Shown here piece after piece: positions 60,195 through 64,000 of a stretch of 64,000 nucleotides of DNA. Both the position numbers and the translations under genes were made by a program. The notes beneath the pieces were generated by a model, which searched no databases, was not told the origin of the DNA, and saw nothing but the letters and a program-made list of their open reading frames with translations. Origin of the DNA: Streptococcus sp. LQJ-218. Lineage in GTDB: Bacteria > Bacillota > Bacilli > Lactobacillales > Streptococcaceae. The DNA is taken from the NCBI RefSeq assembly GCF_003428885.1, contig NZ_QQRU01000003.1:124001-188000 (forward strand), given 5' to 3'. Position 1 is the first letter of the stretch. Each line of letters begins with the position of its first letter.

Positions 60195-61119
60195 ACTCCT
60201 GTTTTACAGCCTTGCATCCTTGAACACTTCCACGACGTCGCATTTCAGCTTCAATAGCATTTAGCACTTCCCATTTATTGAGGCTCCACATAGGACCAAT
60301 CAGCATATCTCTAGGTGCATCTCCTGTGATTCGATGGATGACGATATGTTTAGGAATGATTTCCAATTGGTCGCAGATGACCTTGACATATTCGTCCTGA
60401 CTCATCAATTGCAATCGTCCTTCGTGGTAATCTCGTTGCATCCGTGTATTGGTCATAAGATGAAGCAAGTGCAGTTTAATCCCTTGAATATCATTATCCG
60501 TGACACAGCGACGGACATTTTCAATCATCATCTCATGAGTCTCACCAGGCAAACCATTGATCAAATGGGAAACAATCTCAATCTTGGGATACTTTCTCAA
60601 ACGCTTGACCGTTTCCACATACAATTCATAGGAGTGGGCACGGTTAATCAGATCAGAGGTTGCTTCAAAAGTGGTCTGTAAGCCTAATTCTACCGTCACA
60701 TGCATGCGCTCCGATAAGTCAGCCAAATATTCAATGGTTTCGTCTGGTAAACAGTCTGGCCGTGTTCCGATGTTGATGCCTACTACACCTGGCTCATTGA
60801 TAGCCTGCTCATAGCGCTCTCGGATGACTTCCACCTTTTCATGGGTGTTAGTAAAATTTTGAAAATAAACTAGATACTTCTGAACATCCGGCCACTTGCG
60901 GTGCATAAAGTCAATTTCCTTATAAAATTGTTCACGGATAGGCGCATCCGGTGCTACGATAGCATCTCCAGAACCTGAAACCGTGCAAAAAGTACAGCCC
61001 CCATGAGCCACAGTCCCATCACGATTGGGACAGTCAAACCCCGCATCAATAGGAACTTTAAAGGTCTTTTCTCCAAAAAGTTTTCGATAATAATCATTCA
61101 AGGTATTATAAGATTTCAT
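60172..61119 (-). CDS. TIGR01212-family radical SAM protein (YtqA-like)
   Basis: Radical SAM protein, 315 aa from MKSYNTLNDYYRKLFGEK. The cluster cysteines are in DAGFDCPNRDGTVAHGGCTFC, a spacing longer than the classic CxxxCxxC and typical of this family. HLINGLPGETHEMM and LHLLHLMTNTRM follow. Function unproven; proposed to act on tRNA. Longer starts (nine residues) precede the predicted transcription start, so the ATG at 61119 is used without a leader. Confidence 0.85.
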   Translation of the reverse strand: MKSYNTLNDYYRKLFGEKTFKVPIDAGFDCPNRDGTVAHGGCTFCTVSGSGDAIVAPDAPIREQFYKEIDFMHRKWPDVQKYLVYFQNFTNTHEKVEVIRERYEQAINEPGVVGINIGTRPDCLPDETIEYLADLSERMHVTVELGLQTTFEATSDLINRAHSYELYVETVKRLRKYPKIEIVSHLINGLPGETHEMMIENVRRCVTDNDIQGIKLHLLHLMTNTRMQRDYHEGRLQLMSQDEYVKVICDQLEIIPKHIVIHRITGDAPRDMLIGPMWSLNKWEVLNAIEAEMRRRGSVQGCKAVKQEFENEKTT

Positions 61120-61126
61120 TACTTTC

Positions 61127-61154
61127 ATTATAACAAAAACATTCACAATCTCAA
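61127..61154 (-). promoter_or_regulatory. Promoter of the radical SAM gene, leaderless geometry
   Basis: TTGAGA (61149-61154), 16 bp ending TGT, TATAAT (61127-61132), then only seven bases to the ATG. It is almost the same layout as upstream of rlmI. Confidence 0.7.
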
Positions 61155-61189
61155 AAGCTTGACTTTCCTATAAATTCCTCTATTTCTCG

Positions 61190-61218
61190 TTTCCATTAGC
61201 CATTTTTTATGATACAAT
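61190..61218 (+). promoter_or_regulatory. Promoter of the DUF3397 gene, leaderless geometry
   Basis: TTTCCA (61190-61195), 17 bp ending TGA, TACAAT (61213-61218), six bases, then ATG at 61225. There is no ribosome-binding site. Confidence 0.6.
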
Positions 61219-61224
61219 ATGGGT

Positions 61225-61578
61225 ATGATTTTAATGAAATTAGCATCTATTTTATTATTGATACTGACCTTAGTCGTCTGCATTATCATAACCAAACTTT
61301 TTAGATTAAAAAAACTAGGACGAAACTTTGCGGATTTGGCTTTTCCAGTCTTGGTATTTGAATATTACCTTATTACAGCTAAAACCTTTACCCATAATTT
61401 TCTCCCTAGACTGGGACTAGCCCTCTCACTCCTAGCCATTATTCTCGTTTTTTTCTTCCTTCTGAAAAAACGCAGCTTTTACTATCCTAAATTCATCAAA
61501 TTCTTCTGGCGTGCAGGATTCTTATTAACCCTTGTCATGTATATCGAGATGATTGTTGAATTGTTCTTAATGAAATAG
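61225..61578 (+). CDS. DUF3397 family membrane protein
   Basis: A 117-residue protein with four hydrophobic segments (LASILLLILTLVVCIIITKLF; FADLAFPVLVFEYYLITA; LALSLLAIILVFFFLLKK; FLLTLVMYIEMIVELFL), as in DUF3397. Function unknown. I start at ATG 61225 (MILMKLAS); the ATG at 61219 overlaps the edge of the -10 and would lie before the message starts. Divergent from the radical SAM gene. Confidence 0.78.
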   Translation: MILMKLASILLLILTLVVCIIITKLFRLKKLGRNFADLAFPVLVFEYYLITAKTFTHNFLPRLGLALSLLAIILVFFFLLKKRSFYYPKFIKFFWRAGFLLTLVMYIEMIVELFLMK

Positions 61579-61581
61579 TCC

Positions 61582-61615
61582 AATCCCTAGAAAGTTAAGG
61601 CCTAGGGATTTTTAT
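61582..61615 (+). terminator. Terminator of the DUF3397 gene
   Basis: AATCCCTAG...CCTAGGGATTTTTAT stem-loop shortly after the stop codon. Confidence 0.75.
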
Positions 61616-61646
61616 ACTCAATGAAATGGAAGTAACTATTTCCACA

Positions 61647-61696
61647 ATAAAACGCATAATATCAAAGTTTTTCAACACCTGATATTATGCGTTTTG
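61647..61696. terminator. Bidirectional hairpin, DUF3397 gene / LPXTG protein gene
   Basis: AAAACGCATAATATCA...TGATATTATGCGTTTT, a perfect 16-base stem with loop AAGTTTTTCAACACC. It is almost the same stem as at 56,361-56,412. It terminates the surface-protein gene on the minus strand. Confidence 0.75.
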
Positions 61697-61754
61697 TAAT
61701 TTTAAAGACTTTTTCTCAGCCTCAATACATTGTTTTAACTTTCATCAAAACAAA

Positions 61755-64000
61755 TCAGTTTTTAAAGATCTCTAATCTTCTTTTTTTTCCTTTAGTGGCT
61801 ACTAAGCCTGCACTCAAACCTAGAAGAGCTAAACCTGCTGCTACTGCTGCCTGTTCTGCCTCTGTTCCAGTGTTTGGCAAGTGATTCTTTTCATCTTGCT
61901 GGGCTTCAACTGAACGTGAGCTCACTTGTTTTACATCCATTTTCTCAGTTTCTACTTGTTGTTTTGTAGATTCTTGAGATTCTGGTTTTTGAACTTCTTG
62001 ATTTTGTGGCACAGACTTACTAGCTTCTTTAGAAGTTGCTTTAGGCTGTGCTTGAGGGGCTGATTTTGTATCTTTTATCGCTGTACCAACCTCTATGATA
62101 CGGTTTTCAGCCATAACTTTATCATAGCTTTCTTTCTCAGTTCGCTTGCCATTTTCTACTTCAATCAAGTGAACACGAATACCTTGTCTTCCTTCTTGGA
62201 GGATACGAGTTTCACCTAGATATAACTTGTCAGACTTACGTTCTTCAATCTTGAAGTCAATTGCTTCTTCTTCGATTACAAGTTCTGGTCTGTTAAGGAC
62301 TAGGTTCTTCACTCCATCTTCTGGGAGGGAGGTTCCTGGTTTGGTTCCAACCAAGACGATGCGGTCTGTTGGAGTCTGTATTACTTCACGGAATTTTTCT
62401 TCCTTACTTCCACTAGGATTAACCGCTGTATAGATACGTTCCTTACCAACTTTACCTTCTTGTAATAGACGAACTTCTCCTTCAAACAGAGTATCGTCTT
62501 TTTGTTCAAGAGTTTGGAAGTTTAATTCTTTGTCTACCACTTCAAGACTTGGCAAATCATATTGAGCAGGTGCTACAAGTTTTCCATCTATCACTTTTTC
62601 CTTAGTCAATTTAATCCGGTATTCTTTGACATTCTTACCACTCTCTGATACCAGACGGACTAATACAGGAAGATTTTCATTTCCACTATCCACAATTGTA
62701 AATGTGACTTGATCTTTCCCTTCTACAGTGATTTTTGGACGTTCCCCTTTATAAATCAATTCATAGTCCAAACGATTTTCAGAGAAGTCAGGGAGCTCTT
62801 TACCATCTACTAAAATTCTTCCCTCTGTGCTCTCTTTTGCAAGCTCACTTGGTGCTCGGAAACTTAATTCAGTTAAAGCAACCCCATTTTTATCTGTTTT
62901 TCTATCCATGCGCCATCTCATAGCTTTGGTAGTCACAGGTTTAAATGTCACATTAATCTCGTCTCCAGCTTGAATTTCTTTGTCTGCGTAATAAGGAACA
63001 AGTTCCCAATTATCAGGGTTATTAAATGGATGATTTGATTCGTAGCTGTAATTTGAATAGTAAACCGGAACATCAAAGTCAGGACCGATGTATCGTTCCA
63101 ATACAAGTTTAGCTGGGGCATCTGTTCCACTATCTGCAAAGAAGTTTAGTTTAGCCTGTGAAACCTTTCTATCCACAATTTTACCATTCTTTTTAAAGAT
63201 AACACCAACTGATACTTCTGGATTAGCGGATGGAGTAGCGGACCAGTTTGTCCAACGGTTGTCTTGATTTCGGTCATTATCATTTAAATAGTCTACACGG
63301 TCGTTCGAATTATCATCCAAATCATTAGTAGCTGAAGCAAAAGCCTGACTATGAGTAGCAAGATAATCTGGATTGTCAGAAAGTGATCTACCGACCTTGT
63401 CCGTTACTCGCACAGATAATTCTACTGGGACTTCACTACCAACCACATGGCCTTTAATTGTATATTCCCCAGCTTTGTTTAAGGTAGAAGCAGGGACTTG
63501 TTCCCATTCAACTGCCAAATCTTTTACATCATAACCGCTCTTACCTGCGAAATAAACTGGAACCTTATTTGGCAATTCCAAAGGTTGACCTAATTGCAAC
63601 AATTGAGACTGTTTGGCAGCAGCAATTGGTTTACGAGCCAACAAATCTCTATCTTTTGTAAAGTGAAGGTTGTATTCTCCAAGAATATCGCCATTTTCTG
63701 CTTTCACAATAACACGGACAGGATCGCCCTCTTTCACACTAGGAACCACTGTAGCAAGTCCATTATTTGTGATACTAGCTGTTACTTCTGGAATTTTTCC
63801 ATCACTATAGTCTAAATAGTAATCTGTTAAGTCTGGATTAAAGTGAGGAAGATCTTTTCCAGCCACCTTAATATTAGTAGTTGCCTCTTTAGCTGGTGCT
63901 ACCTTTTTAGAGAAAACTTGTAATTCTGTAATTGATGTTCCAAGTTTATCATCAGCTCTTGTCATGCGAATACGTACCGCGTAGGTATCCACCTTGTCAA
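61755..64000 (-). CDS. bgaA: LPXTG cell-wall-anchored protein, BgaA-like C-terminal part (5' end outside window)
   Basis: About 748 codons are visible. Segments in order: a discoidin/CBM-like stretch (RADDKLGTSITELQVFSKK); an Ig-like group 4 domain (AVEWEQVPASTLNKAGEYTI); a second CBM-like region (about 215-400, DNDRNQDNRWTNWSA to LTELSFRAPSE); two G5 domains (SLEVVDKELNFQTLEQK and LVIEEEAIDFKIEERK); a linker rich in Ser, Gln and Lys; and the sortase signal LPNTG with hydrophobic tail and GKKRR. The order and wording match the end of pneumococcal BgaA, which removes terminal galactose from glycans and mediates adhesion. The GH2 catalytic domain is not in the window, so the enzymatic call is inferred. 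Confidence 0.75.
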   Translation of the reverse strand, partial: DKVDTYAVRIRMTRADDKLGTSITELQVFSKKVAPAKEATTNIKVAGKDLPHFNPDLTDYYLDYSDGKIPEVTASITNNGLATVVPSVKEGDPVRVIVKAENGDILGEYNLHFTKDRDLLARKPIAAAKQSQLLQLGQPLELPNKVPVYFAGKSGYDVKDLAVEWEQVPASTLNKAGEYTIKGHVVGSEVPVELSVRVTDKVGRSLSDNPDYLATHSQAFASATNDLDDNSNDRVDYLNDNDRNQDNRWTNWSATPSANPEVSVGVIFKKNGKIVDRKVSQAKLNFFADSGTDAPAKLVLERYIGPDFDVPVYYSNYSYESNHPFNNPDNWELVPYYADKEIQAGDEINVTFKPVTTKAMRWRMDRKTDKNGVALTELSFRAPSELAKESTEGRILVDGKELPDFSENRLDYELIYKGERPKITVEGKDQVTFTIVDSGNENLPVLVRLVSESGKNVKEYRIKLTKEKVIDGKLVAPAQYDLPSLEVVDKELNFQTLEQKDDTLFEGEVRLLQEGKVGKERIYTAVNPSGSKEEKFREVIQTPTDRIVLVGTKPGTSLPEDGVKNLVLNRPELVIEEEAIDFKIEERKSDKLYLGETRILQEGRQGIRVHLIEVENGKRTEKESYDKVMAENRIIEVGTAIKDTKSAPQAQPKATSKEASKSVPQNQEVQKPESQESTKQQVETEKMDVKQVSSRSVEAQQDEKNHLPNTGTEAEQAAVAAGLALLGLSAGLVATKGKKRRLEIFKN

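Noticed and set aside
61611..61640. BOX-like TATACTCAATGAAATGG after the DUF3397 gene
   Set aside because: Only the first dozen bases match the boxC end and the rest diverges at once; too short to call.

Overview
The window comes from a Mitis-group streptococcus (Streptococcus mitis / S. pneumoniae / S. pseudopneumoniae complex). The gene order hom-mecA-(polysaccharide genes)-psr-pheA-aroKA-tyrA-aroCBED, amylase, alaS, potABCD-murB, alsD, pst-phoU, spx, hemW, lgt-hprK, rpsU, nagB, queA is the one I know from the pneumococcal chromosome. Two BOX elements, IS1167-type (ISL3 family) relics and an LPXTG protein resembling BgaA fit the same group. I recognised families by reading the proteins; no database was searched.

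Layout. 1-1,919: hom (3' end cut by the window) and mecA. 2,044-11,849: a polysaccharide locus. A flippase lies on the + strand, followed by a knot of ISL3-type relics. Then comes a strikingly AT-rich minus-strand operon: a CDP-glycerol-type glycerophosphotransferase, a GT2 and a GT4 glycosyltransferase, a sulfotransferase-fold protein, a Wzy-type polymerase and a chain-length protein with a degenerate kinase-like tail. The operon starts behind a licD-family gene cut to about half its length, so the cluster looks like a horizontally acquired replacement that took over the licD promoter. 11,970-22,371: the LCP ligase gene psr and the complete aromatic amino-acid operon, read from a leaderless rlmI-like methyltransferase gene down to psr, with a terminator-like hairpin before aroA.

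22,400-30,900: a possible small RNA, a BOX element, a small membrane protein, an ABC exporter pair, a cytosolic alpha-amylase with a probable CcpA site, and alaS preceded by a LURP-one gene under one alanine T-box. 31,049-36,762: murB and the polyamine transporter potABCD, separated by a 159-nt leader, plus a YhfC-type membrane protease gene. 36,772-39,750: acetolactate decarboxylase, a MocR-type regulator that lacks the PLP lysine, and a frameshifted orphan amino-acid-binding lipoprotein gene. 39,908-44,827: the phosphate operon pstSCAB-pstB-phoU, in which one PstB has arginine in place of the switch histidine.

45,048-61,578: mostly housekeeping genes. These are an m5C methyltransferase, an inositol-phosphatase-like enzyme, UPF0223, Spx, a HAD phosphatase, a thioesterase, HemW, an lgt-hprK group, rpsU, nagB with a NagR-like operator inside its promoter, queA, a YihY protein, a Na+/H+ antiporter, an MnmM/YtqA pair and a DUF3397 protein. 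61,755-64,000: the C-terminal part of a sortase-anchored BgaA-like surface protein that runs off the window.

The best candidate for something not yet described is the AT-rich polysaccharide operon at 4.5-11.4 kb, because of its sulfotransferase-like gene and its chain-length/pseudokinase fusion. Other points of interest are three genes with leaderless promoter geometry, the MocR and PstB proteins that lack a key catalytic residue, and the potA leader.
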